This document shows, piece by piece, positions 1-7,245 of a DNA stretch of 42,693 nucleotides (positions are counted from its first letter, which is position 1; every line of letters begins with the position of its first letter). The notes below the pieces were generated by a model. The model saw nothing but the letters and a program-made list of their open reading frames with translations, did no database searches and was not told the origin of the DNA. Source of the DNA: Candidatus Nanopelagicales bacterium. GTDB lineage: Bacteria; Actinomycetota; Actinomycetes; S36-B12; CAIYMF01. The translations under genes and the position numbers were made by a program. The stretch covers positions 1-42,693 of the forward strand of contig JANXWJ010000243.1 of the NCBI GenBank assembly GCA_025351185.1, read 5' to 3'.

Positions 1-48
1 GCACGCTTCACACGCGTGAGGTCACTGGTTCGAGTCCAGTACGGACCA
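1..48 (+). tRNA. tRNA-Val (anticodon CAC), 3' part only
   Basis: The window opens inside a tRNA. The anticodon arm is complete: stem 2-6 (CACGC) pairs with 14-18 (GCGTG) around the seven-base loop TTCACAC, placing U33 at position 8 and anticodon CAC at 9-11, which reads valine GTG codons. A five-base variable loop (19-23), a perfect T-arm (24-28 with 36-40, loop TTCGAGT) and the 3' acceptor strand ACGGACC with discriminator A at 48 follow. The next bases are CAC, so CCA is not encoded and must be added after transcription. The D-arm and 5' acceptor strand lie upstream of the window. Confidence 0.9.
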
Positions 49-163
49 CACATCATCTCCGTGCCCGTGTCGGCTCGCCGCCGTGATACCCGGACACGTG
101 ACCACCGTGGATCTGATGCGGATCCACGGGTTTCCCGTACGGTCGCTTCCAGGAGGCCACCTG

Positions 164-1408
164 ATGCTGAAGCTGCTGTCCCACCCGTCCGTACGTCGAG
201 TCACCGTCCTCGGCGCGAGCATGGTCGCCATCGGCGCCCTCGTGCCGCAGGCGTCCGCCGCCCCGGTCCCGGTCACCGCCGCGAGGGCAGTGAGCTCGGC
301 GCCCGCCGCGACGGCGGCCGCCACCTCGGTGCGCCTCACCGCGACCCGGGTCGTGAGCGGCTTCTCCTCGCCGCTCCTGGTCAGGTCCGCCAGCGACGGC
401 ACGAGCCGGCTGTTCGTGGTGGAGCAGGCGGGTCGTGTGCGCACGGTGCTCAACGGCCGGATCACCGGCACCTTCATCGACATCCGCTCGTCAGTGACGA
501 GCGGTGGTGAGCGAGGGCTGCTCGGGCTCGCGTTCGCACCGGACTTCGCCCGCAGCCACCTGCTCTGGCTCACCTACACCCGGCGTGACGGTGCCCTCGT
601 GCTCGCGCGCCTCGCGACCGTTAGCGCGACCTCGGCGACGGTGGCTCGTGGGAGCCTCCGCACGGTCTTGGTCGTCCCGCACCCGACCTACGGCAACCAC
701 AACGGTGGTGACATCGCCTTCGGCCGTGACGGCTATCTCTATCTCGGCACCGGTGATGGCGGGAGCGGTGGTGACCCGCGCGGCAACGCGCAGAACCTCA
801 GGTCGCTCCTCGGCAAGATGCTGCGTGTCAACGTCCGCTGCGCCGGCCACCTCTACTGCATCCCGCCGAGCAATCCCTATGCCACGTCGAAGGTCAACCG
901 TCACGAGATCTGGATGTCGGGTCTGCGCAACCCGTGGCGTTGGTCGTTCGACACGACCGGCGTTCAGTACATCGGCGACGTGGGTCAGGACCGGTTCGAG
1001 GAGGTCGACGCCGTCCTCCCGACTCGTGCACGGGGCGCCGATCTCGGCTGGTCCTGCCGTGAAGGCTTCCACTCCTTCGCCACCTCGCACTGCGTCCGCG
1101 GTCGCCGCCTCACCTCCCCCGTGCTCGAGCTGTGCCATCCGGACCACATCGCGGGCTGCACGAGCGCCCGTGCCGGCGAGGCGATCATCGGCGGCTACGT
1201 CTACCGCGGTTCGCGCACGCCGGCTGCCCTGCGGACCTATGTCTTCGGTGACTACGTCACCGGTCACATCTGGGCCTATCGGTCCGGTGTCCTCGGCGCC
1301 CCCACCGCGCTCGCCGGCGTCGCAGGCTTCGGCACGGACGACAACCGGGAGATCTACGCCGTGACTCTCGGCGGCGGTCTCTATCGCATCGGGTTCACCG
1401 TCCGGTGA
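164..1408 (+). CDS. Secreted PQQ-type sugar dehydrogenase (glucose/sorbosone dehydrogenase family)
   Basis: This is a 414-residue exported protein of the soluble glucose/sorbosone dehydrogenase family, six-bladed beta-propellers that typically oxidise sugars with PQQ; some members are lectin-like or have no known substrate. The start at 164 is chosen because AGGAGG lies at 151-156 and a signal peptide begins there: basic MLKLLSHPSVRR, a hydrophobic stretch, then an Ala-rich cleavage region ending near ASA. Family motifs are clear: the HNGGDIAFGRDGYLYLGTGD block, then GLRNPWRWSFD, then YIGDVGQDRFEEVD. Several Cys residues in the second half fit extracellular disulfides. An earlier in-frame ATG at 83 lacks a ribosome site. 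It sits alone after the tRNA and ends at a hairpin. No PQQ synthesis genes are present here, so cofactor use is inferred from the family only. Confidence 0.88.
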   Translation: MLKLLSHPSVRRVTVLGASMVAIGALVPQASAAPVPVTAARAVSSAPAATAAATSVRLTATRVVSGFSSPLLVRSASDGTSRLFVVEQAGRVRTVLNGRITGTFIDIRSSVTSGGERGLLGLAFAPDFARSHLLWLTYTRRDGALVLARLATVSATSATVARGSLRTVLVVPHPTYGNHNGGDIAFGRDGYLYLGTGDGGSGGDPRGNAQNLRSLLGKMLRVNVRCAGHLYCIPPSNPYATSKVNRHEIWMSGLRNPWRWSFDTTGVQYIGDVGQDRFEEVDAVLPTRARGADLGWSCREGFHSFATSHCVRGRRLTSPVLELCHPDHIAGCTSARAGEAIIGGYVYRGSRTPAALRTYVFGDYVTGHIWAYRSGVLGAPTALAGVAGFGTDDNREIYAVTLGGGLYRIGFTVR

Positions 1409-1413
1409 CCCAC

Positions 1414-1434
1414 GCGTCGGATTCGGTCCGACGC
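1414..1434 (+). terminator. Hairpin terminator candidate after the sugar dehydrogenase gene
   Basis: A perfect 8-bp stem (GCGTCGGA with TCCGACGC) around the five-base loop TTCGG starts five bases after the stop codon. There is no T-tract, as is common for actinobacterial terminators. It separates the dehydrogenase gene from the thrS promoter. Confidence 0.55.
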
Positions 1435-1452
1435 CACGACACCTTGCCCCGG

Positions 1453-1458
1453 TAGTCT
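1453..1458 (+). promoter_or_regulatory. Putative -10 element for thrS
   Basis: TAGTCT fits the actinobacterial TAnnnT -10 pattern and belongs to the same family of hexamers found upstream of pgsA, yajC, relA and rarA in this window. No convincing -35 hexamer is visible. It would give a leader of roughly 85 nt before thrS. I see no T-box (no specifier stem or conserved T-box bulge). Confidence 0.45.
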
Positions 1459-1548
1459 CATCGAGCCAGAACCCGGCGCTTCGTACCCGTCGGGTCCATT
1501 GCGGTCGACCCTTCGTCACGGTCGTGCCGCCGAGCACCAGGAGCTGAC

Positions 1549-3552
1549 GTGCCGCAGATCACCGTTCGCCTGCCCGACGGGTCCCTCGAGGAGCGGGCGG
1601 TCGCCGACGGCACCACCGCAGCCGAGGTCTTCCCCGACCGCTCGATCGTCGTCACCCGCCTCAAGGGCGAGCTGAGGGACCTGTCCTACGTCGTGTCCGA
1701 CGGCGACGAGATCGAGGCGGTCACGGCCGACACCGACGACGGCCGCTCGGTGCTGCGGCACTCGACCGCCCACGTGCTGGCGCAGGCAGTGCAGCAGCTG
1801 TTCCCGGAGGCCAAGCTGGGCATCGGTCCGCCCATCCGCGACGGGTTCTACTACGACTTCGACGTCGCGCGTCCCTTCACCCCCGAGGACCTCACCGCCC
1901 TCGAGAAGCGGATGCAGGAGATCATCAAGTCCAACCAGCGATTCTCGCGCCGCGTCGTCACCGAGGACGATGCCCGCGCGGAGCTCGCAGACGAGCCGTA
2001 CAAGCTCGAGCTCATCGGGCTCAAGGGCGGTTCGTCCGACGAGCTCGGCGACGTCATGGAGGTCGGTGGCACCGAGCTGACCATCTACGACAACCTCGAC
2101 GCCAAGACCGGCGAGCGGGTGTGGTGCGACCTCTGTCGCGGCCCGCACGTGCCGGCCACCCGGATCATCCCGGCGTTCAAGCTGATGCGCTCTGCCGCGG
2201 CCTACTGGCGCGGCAGCGAGAAGAACCCGATGCTCCAGCGCATCTACGGCACCGCGTGGGAGAGCCGCGACGCGCTCAAGGCACACCTCGCCTTCCTCGA
2301 GGAGGCCGAGAAGCGTGACCACCGCCGTCTTGGCCAGGAGCTCGACCTCTTCAGCTTCCCGGAGCAGATCGGCTCCGGGCTCGCGGTGTTCCACCCCAAG
2401 GGCGGCATCGTCCGTCGCGAGATGGAGTCCTACTCCCGCCGGCGCCACGAGGAGGCGGGCTACGAGTTCGTCAACACCCCGCACCTCACCAAGGCCGGGC
2501 TGTTCGAGACCTCCGGCCACCTCGACTGGTATGCCGAGGGCATGTATCCGCCTATGGAGCTCGACGCGGAGTACGGCGAGGACGGCGAGCTCAAGCGGGC
2601 CCCGCAGAAGTACTACATGAAGCCGATGAACTGCCCCATGCACAACCTGATCTTCGACGCCCGCGGTCGCTCCTACCGCGAGCTCCCGCTTCGGCTCTTC
2701 GAGTTCGGCACCGTCTATCGCTATGAGAAGTCCGGCGTGATCCAGGGGCTCACCCGGGCGCGCGGCTTCACCCAGGACGACGCGCACATCTACTGCACGC
2801 CCGAGCAGATGCCCGACGAGCTCGACTCGTTGCTCACCTTCGTCCTCAACCTGTTGCGCGACTATGGCCTCGAGGACTTCTACCTCGAGCTCTCGACCAA
2901 GGACCCGGTGAAGTTCGTCGGCACCGACGACGACTGGGAGCGGGCGACCGAGACGCTGCGCCAGGCCGCCGGTCGACAGAACCTGGAGCTGGTGATGGAT
3001 CCCGGGGGCGCGGCGTTCTACGGGCCGAAGATCTCGGTGCAGGCGCGCGACGCGATCGGGCGCACCTGGCAGATGTCGACCATCCAGGTCGACTTCAACC
3101 TGCCGCAGCGCTTCGAGCTCGAGTACACCGCCGCTGACGGCTCGCACCAGCGACCGGTGATGATCCACCGTGCGCTCTTCGGATCCATCGAGCGGTTCTT
3201 CGCCGTGCTCCTCGAGCACTACGCGGGTGCCTTCCCGGTCTGGCTCTCGCCGGTCCAGGTCACGGGTATCCCCATCACCGACGGGCACGTCGCCTATCTG
3301 CAGGACGTCGCCGTCCAGCTGCGGGCTGCGGGCATCAGGATCGACGTCGACACCAGTGACGACCGGATGCAGAAGAAGATCCGCAACGCGCAGAAGCAGA
3401 AGGTGCCCTTCATGCTCATCGCCGGTGACGAGGACGTCGCCTCGGGTGCGGTGTCGTTCCGCTATCGCGACGGGACCCAGAAGAACGGTGTGCCCATCGC
3501 CGAGGCCATCGCTGAGATCGTCGACGCGGTGCAGCGTCGGGTGCAGGTGTGA
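1549..3552 (+). CDS. thrS: Threonine--tRNA ligase
   Basis: Cytoplasmic class II aminoacyl-tRNA synthetase charging tRNA-Thr. The 667-residue product has the full ThrRS layout: TGS domain (about 1-62), editing domain with HSTAH (H71, H75) and the WCDLCRGPH segment near 191, catalytic core with the zinc-site Cys in PMNCPMH and the motif 2 region [10 protein letters not shown] near residue 385, and a C-terminal anticodon-binding domain from about 545. The GTG start at 1549 has AGGAG six bases upstream. The HIT gene begins seven bases after the stop, so the two are probably co-transcribed, the same pairing as in mycobacteria (Rv2614c-Rv2613c). Confidence 0.97.
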   Translation: MPQITVRLPDGSLEERAVADGTTAAEVFPDRSIVVTRLKGELRDLSYVVSDGDEIEAVTADTDDGRSVLRHSTAHVLAQAVQQLFPEAKLGIGPPIRDGFYYDFDVARPFTPEDLTALEKRMQEIIKSNQRFSRRVVTEDDARAELADEPYKLELIGLKGGSSDELGDVMEVGGTELTIYDNLDAKTGERVWCDLCRGPHVPATRIIPAFKLMRSAAAYWRGSEKNPMLQRIYGTAWESRDALKAHLAFLEEAEKRDHRRLGQELDLFSFPEQIGSGLAVFHPKGGIVRREMESYSRRRHEEAGYEFVNTPHLTKAGLFETSGHLDWYAEGMYPPMELDAEYGEDGELKRAPQKYYMKPMNCPMHNLIFDARGRSYRELPLRLFEFGTVYRYEKSGVIQGLTRARGFTQDDAHIYCTPEQMPDELDSLLTFVLNLLRDYGLEDFYLELSTKDPVKFVGTDDDWERATETLRQAAGRQNLELVMDPGGAAFYGPKISVQARDAIGRTWQMSTIQVDFNLPQRFELEYTAADGSHQRPVMIHRALFGSIERFFAVLLEHYAGAFPVWLSPVQVTGIPITDGHVAYLQDVAVQLRAAGIRIDVDTSDDRMQKKIRNAQKQKVPFMLIAGDEDVASGAVSFRYRDGTQKNGVPIAEAIAEIVDAVQRRVQV

Positions 3553-3559
3553 CCGCGCG

Positions 3560-4069
3560 ATGAGCGGCGCCGAAGCCTGGGACCGGTTGTGGACACCGCA
3601 TCGCCTGGCCTACCTCCGCGGCGAGAACAAGCCGACGCACACCGACTCGGGCGATGACTGCCCGTTCTGTCGCGCGCCCTCGCTCGAGGGAGCCGAGAGC
3701 CTCGTCGTGGCGCGCGGTGAGCTCGTCTACGCAGTGCTCAACCTCTATCCCTACAACGCGGGTCACCTCATGGTGTGCCCGTATCGCCACGTGGCTGACT
3801 ACACCGAGCTCGACGCGGCCGAGGTTGCCGAGCTCGGTGCCTTCACCCAGCACGCGATGACGACTCTGCGTGGGGTGTCGGGCGCTCAGGGCTTCAACAT
3901 CGGGATGAACCAGGGCGCGATCGCGGGGGCCGGCATCGCCGGTCACCTGCACCAGCACGTGGTGCCGCGGTGGGGCGGGGACACTAACTTCATCACCGTC
4001 GTGGGGGGCACGAAGACCATGCCGGAGCTGCTTGAGGGATCCCGGGACCTCATAGCCGCAGCATGGTGA
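3560..4069 (+). CDS. HIT-family hydrolase (AP4A phosphorylase-like)
   Basis: A 169-residue histidine-triad protein, a family that hydrolyses or phosphorolyses nucleotide conjugates such as diadenosine polyphosphates. The triad HLHQHVV is at H129, H131 and H133, and an N-terminal DDCPFC (C34, C37) supplies half of the usual HIT zinc site. The start is the ATG eight bases after the last base of the thrS stop; the longer open frame upstream lies inside thrS. The mycobacterial orthologue by position is Rv2613c. The ribosome site is weak, consistent with translational coupling to thrS. A house-cleaning role against synthetase by-products such as AP4A is an inference from linkage to a synthetase gene. 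Confidence 0.92.
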   Translation: MSGAEAWDRLWTPHRLAYLRGENKPTHTDSGDDCPFCRAPSLEGAESLVVARGELVYAVLNLYPYNAGHLMVCPYRHVADYTELDAAEVAELGAFTQHAMTTLRGVSGAQGFNIGMNQGAIAGAGIAGHLHQHVVPRWGGDTNFITVVGGTKTMPELLEGSRDLIAAAW

Positions 4070-4131
4070 GCACAATGTCGCCAACGGCGCAGGCATAGGC
4101 CTCGTCGTTCGACCGGAGCGTGGGGGCTGAC

Positions 4132-5973
4132 GTGGCGGAGAGCCGGAGCAGGGTGCCGCTGATCGCGGCGGCGGTGATCGGGGTGGCGCTCGTCCTCGTC
4201 GTGCGCCTCGTCTTCGGTGGCTCGGCATCATCTGCCCCGCAGGCCGGCGACCCGGTCGCGTCCGAGTCCGGCCTGCCGGACACCCCGGTGACCCTCGACC
4301 CGTCGTGCACGCAGGTGGCGATCGCCGCGAGCAGCGAGAAGGCCGCGCTGCTCAAGTCGATGGCGGCGCAGTACAACCAGGCCGGCCACCAGGTCGGCGG
4401 CACCTGTGCCCAGGTCACGGTGGTCAGCAAGGCGAGCGGCGGTGCCTCCATCGCGCTCGCGCGGGGCTGGGACGAGAAGGTCGACGGGCCGCGTCCCGAC
4501 GTCTGGACCCCCGCGGCGTCGTCGTGGACGGTGCTCCTGCGCCAGGGGACGACGGCGCTCGACAAGCCCGACCTCGTGCCCGCGCAGCTGCAGAGCATCG
4601 CGCAGACCCCGCTCGTCGTCGCGATGCCGAGGCCGATGGCGACCGCGCTGGGCTGGCCGTCGAAGCCGCTCGGCTGGAGCGACCTGTTCACGCTGGCCAA
4701 GGACCCGCGCGGCTGGGGCTCGGTCGGCCACCCGGAGTGGGGACGCTTCAAGCTCGGCAAGACCAACCCGCACTTCTCGACCTCCGGCCTCAACGCCACG
4801 ATCGCGACCTACTTCGCCGCGACCGGTCTGTCGTCGGACCTCACCGCGAAGAACGTCGCCGACCCCAAGACCCAGGCCTTCGTCAAGCAGATCGAGTCCT
4901 CGGTCGTGCACTACGGCGACACCACGCTGACCTTCCTGGGCAACATGGCCAAGGCCGACGCCGCCGGTCGCGGGCTCACCTACGTCTCCGCGGTGACCGT
5001 CGAGGAGAAGTCGGTCTGGGACTACAACCAGGGCAATCCTTCCGGTGACCCCTCGACGTTGGGCCAGGGCGCCAAGCCCCAGGTGCCGCTCGTCGCGATC
5101 TATCCCAAGGACGGCACGCTGCTGTCGGACAACCCGTTCGTCATCCTCAACGCCGACTGGGTGACCGCCGAGAAGAAGGCGGCCGCGGCTGACTTCCTCA
5201 CCTTCGTCCGCGCACCGGAGCAGCAGGCCCGCTTCCAGGCAGCGGCCTTCCGTTCCTTCGACGGCAAGCCTGGCCCGGTGCTCGTCCCGGACAACGGCGC
5301 GTTGACCGCAGGTCCGCCGGTGGTGCTCGCACCTCCGGCGCCCTCGGTGCTGGAGAAGGTGCAGGCGTCGTGGGACAGCCTGCGCAAGCGGGCGCGGGTG
5401 CTCATGATCCTCGACGTGTCCGGGTCGATGGGGGAGCAGGTGGGCGGGAGCGGGAGGACCAAGCTCGACCTCGCCAAGTCGGCGGCCACCGAGGCGGTCA
5501 AGGGTTTCGCACCCGACGACCAGCTCGGTCTGTGGGCCTTCTCCACCCAGCTCGACGGTGATACGCCGTACAAGGAGCTCGTGCCGGTCGGGCAGGCGTC
5601 GGCGACGATCCCGAGGATCACGACAGCGATCGGTGGCCTCGTCCCCGACGGTGGCACCGGGCTCTATGCGACGTTGCGCGCCGCCCAGAAGCAGATGCTC
5701 TCCGAGCTCGACACCGGCAAGATCAACGCGATCGTCATCCTCACCGACGGTCGCAACGAGTTCCCCGCCGACTCCGACCTCGACAGCCTGGTGACCCAGC
5801 TCGGCGGCGAGAGCCTCGACACCTCGATCCGGGTCTTCCCGATCGGCTACAGCACTGACGCCGACAAGGAGGCGCTGGTCAAGATCGCCGACGGCTCGAG
5901 CGCCGCCTACTACGACGCGTCAGACCCGGCGAGCATCGGCAAGGTCCTTGCGAGCGTCTTGTCGAACTTCTGA
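4132..5973 (+). CDS. Membrane-anchored solute-binding/VWA fusion protein
   Basis: A 613-residue two-domain protein of unknown function. A short N-terminus is followed by one hydrophobic helix (about residues 8-27), with no lipobox Cys, so it is either membrane-anchored or cleaved as a signal peptide. Residues about 55-400 resemble periplasmic/extracellular solute-binding proteins (opening near VAIAASSEKAALLKSMAAQ). Residues 424-613 form a von Willebrand A domain with an intact MIDAS: D428-V-S430-G-S432 and a LTDG segment near 537-540. The GTG at 4132 is preferred because GGGGG lies five bases upstream; GTG 4120 is in frame but has a badly spaced site. It ends 24 nt before the next gene, suggesting an operon. 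It probably acts outside the membrane, binding a ligand and a metal-dependent partner; that is inference. Confidence 0.85.
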   Translation: MAESRSRVPLIAAAVIGVALVLVVRLVFGGSASSAPQAGDPVASESGLPDTPVTLDPSCTQVAIAASSEKAALLKSMAAQYNQAGHQVGGTCAQVTVVSKASGGASIALARGWDEKVDGPRPDVWTPAASSWTVLLRQGTTALDKPDLVPAQLQSIAQTPLVVAMPRPMATALGWPSKPLGWSDLFTLAKDPRGWGSVGHPEWGRFKLGKTNPHFSTSGLNATIATYFAATGLSSDLTAKNVADPKTQAFVKQIESSVVHYGDTTLTFLGNMAKADAAGRGLTYVSAVTVEEKSVWDYNQGNPSGDPSTLGQGAKPQVPLVAIYPKDGTLLSDNPFVILNADWVTAEKKAAAADFLTFVRAPEQQARFQAAAFRSFDGKPGPVLVPDNGALTAGPPVVLAPPAPSVLEKVQASWDSLRKRARVLMILDVSGSMGEQVGGSGRTKLDLAKSAATEAVKGFAPDDQLGLWAFSTQLDGDTPYKELVPVGQASATIPRITTAIGGLVPDGGTGLYATLRAAQKQMLSELDTGKINAIVILTDGRNEFPADSDLDSLVTQLGGESLDTSIRVFPIGYSTDADKEALVKIADGSSAAYYDASDPASIGKVLASVLSNF

Positions 5974-5997
5974 TCGCCGACCGGGGAGGATGTCCCC

Positions 5998-6795
5998 ATG
6001 GGCGTGCGTGACGAGCTGCGCGACCCGTGGGGCTGGCTCGTCGCCGGCGTCACGGGCGGTGTCGGCTGGGCTGCGCTCGCCTTGTCCCTCGGCCCAGCAG
6101 CGATCCCCGTCGGCGTCGCCATCGGCGCAGCCGTTCTCGGAACGAAGGTGCTCCTCGGCGCTGCCACCGGCTCGAAGGAACCGAAGAAGCTCGAGTACGC
6201 CGACCGCACCCGGCCCGACGAGCTCCCGCTCCCGCCACCCAACAGTCCCGCCGCCCGGCTGCTGATGCGCGGCGATGCCGCCGTGCAGCGGATCGCGGCG
6301 CTCACCGAGGCACCCGGTGACCCGTGGCTGCGCAACCAGGTCGCCGATGTCGACGACGAGTCCGCGCAGGCGCTCGACGCCCTTCGCGAGGTCGGGGGCC
6401 GCGTGACCCTGGTCGAGCAGTCGATGGCCGGGTCCGACGTACGACGCCTCGACGCCGAGACAGCGCGCCTGACCGGCAGCGCTGCAGCCGCGACGGACGA
6501 CCGGCTGCGCGCCGAGACCCAGCGAGCGCTGACCGCGGTGTCCCAGCAGCGTGAGGTGGCGGTGCGCCTGGTGACGCTGCGCGACACCCTGCTCGCCCGG
6601 ATGGAGACCGCGGTGCTGGGACTCGAGGGTCTCGCGGCTCGGATGGGCGAGGTGGTGGCGCTGGGGGCGACGGCCATCGAGCACGACAAGGCGGCGGAGC
6701 TCGTGGGGTCGCTCACCACGGAGCTCGAGACGATGCGTTCGGGTCTCGACGATGCGCGCCGACTTGCCGAACCCCCGCCCGCGGACGGATCGTGA
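5998..6795 (+). CDS. Unknown membrane protein with coiled-coil region
   Basis: I do not recognise this 265-residue protein. It starts with GGGGAGG eight bases upstream of ATG. Residues about 13-56 are hydrophobic and could form one or two membrane helices (WLVAGVTGGVGWAALALSL and IPVGVAIGAAVLGTKVLLG). After a Pro-rich linker, residues about 85-255 are hydrophilic, Ala/Leu/Arg/Glu-rich and helical, with heptad-like spacing that suggests a coiled coil facing the cytoplasm. It follows the SBP-VWA gene by 24 nt, so a joint function is likely. A distant resemblance in style to PspA-like or chemoreceptor-like helical proteins is only an impression. Confidence 0.75.
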   Translation: MGVRDELRDPWGWLVAGVTGGVGWAALALSLGPAAIPVGVAIGAAVLGTKVLLGAATGSKEPKKLEYADRTRPDELPLPPPNSPAARLLMRGDAAVQRIAALTEAPGDPWLRNQVADVDDESAQALDALREVGGRVTLVEQSMAGSDVRRLDAETARLTGSAAAATDDRLRAETQRALTAVSQQREVAVRLVTLRDTLLARMETAVLGLEGLAARMGEVVALGATAIEHDKAAELVGSLTTELETMRSGLDDARRLAEPPPADGS

Positions 6796-6799
6796 GGGG

Positions 6800-7213
6800 G
6801 TGACCACCGCTCTGCTCACCGGCTCACTGCTCGTCTACGACGGCGACTGCGCCTTCTGCTCGACCAGCGTGCGCTGGCTGGAGGACCACTTTCCCGACAG
6901 CTTCGCGGCTCGGCCCTATCAGCGCACCGACCTCGCGGCGCTGGGACTCACCGAGGTCGAGGCTCACGCCAAGCTGCAGTGGATCGGCGACGTGTCCTTA
7001 CCCACTACGACCCGCGCACAGGGCGCGCGTGCCGTGGGCGCTCTGCTGCGCCGCGGCGGGACGACCACGGGGGGAGTGTCCGGTGCCCTCTGGCGGGGTC
7101 TCGGCGCGCTCCCGTCGATCCCGCCCGCCTCCTGGGTCGCCGCCGCGATCTACGTCGTGGTCGCCAAGAACCGCCACCGCCTCCCCGGCGGCACCCCCAC
7201 CTGCAAGCTCTGA
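6800..7213 (+). CDS. DCC-family thiol-disulfide oxidoreductase-like protein (DUF393)
   Basis: A 137-residue protein of the DCC family, named for the N-terminal motif seen here as YDGDCAFC (D14, C17, C20). The CxxC pair suggests redox activity, but no substrate is established. A Trp- and Leu-rich middle and a hydrophobic segment near the C-terminus (SWVAAAIYVVVAKNRHR) may associate with the membrane. GTG 6800 is chosen because it lies 13 residues before the motif, as in the family, and just past the previous stop; an in-frame ATG at 6752 inside the upstream gene is an alternative. The close spacing places it in the operon with the two genes before it. It converges on the EF-G2 gene. Confidence 0.82.
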   Translation: MTTALLTGSLLVYDGDCAFCSTSVRWLEDHFPDSFAARPYQRTDLAALGLTEVEAHAKLQWIGDVSLPTTTRAQGARAVGALLRRGGTTTGGVSGALWRGLGALPSIPPASWVAAAIYVVVAKNRHRLPGGTPTCKL

Positions 7214-7219
7214 CCCGCG

Positions 7220-7245
7220 CCGCTGACGAGGTGGTGGGTCAGCGG
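7220..7245. terminator. Bidirectional hairpin between convergent genes
   Basis: A perfect 8-bp inverted repeat (CCGCTGAC / GTCAGCGG) with a ten-base loop lies between the DCC gene and the EF-G2 gene. Its right arm overlaps the EF-G2 stop codon (7239-7241). It could end transcription from both sides. There is no T-tract. Confidence 0.45.

Noticed and set aside
25-163. Attachment site at the tRNA-Val 3' end
   Set aside because: I found no second copy of the tRNA 3' segment in the window and no integrase; the following gene is an ordinary secreted enzyme.
1435-1548. T-box riboswitch before thrS
   Set aside because: The leader is only about 85 nt and has no T-box consensus, specifier loop or antiterminator fold that I can see.
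1516-3288. Long minus-strand open frame opposite thrS
   Set aside because: Antisense shadow of a clear ThrRS gene, with no ribosome site and unnatural composition. The same reasoning removes the long frames opposite relA, alaS, aspS and the DUF349 gene.
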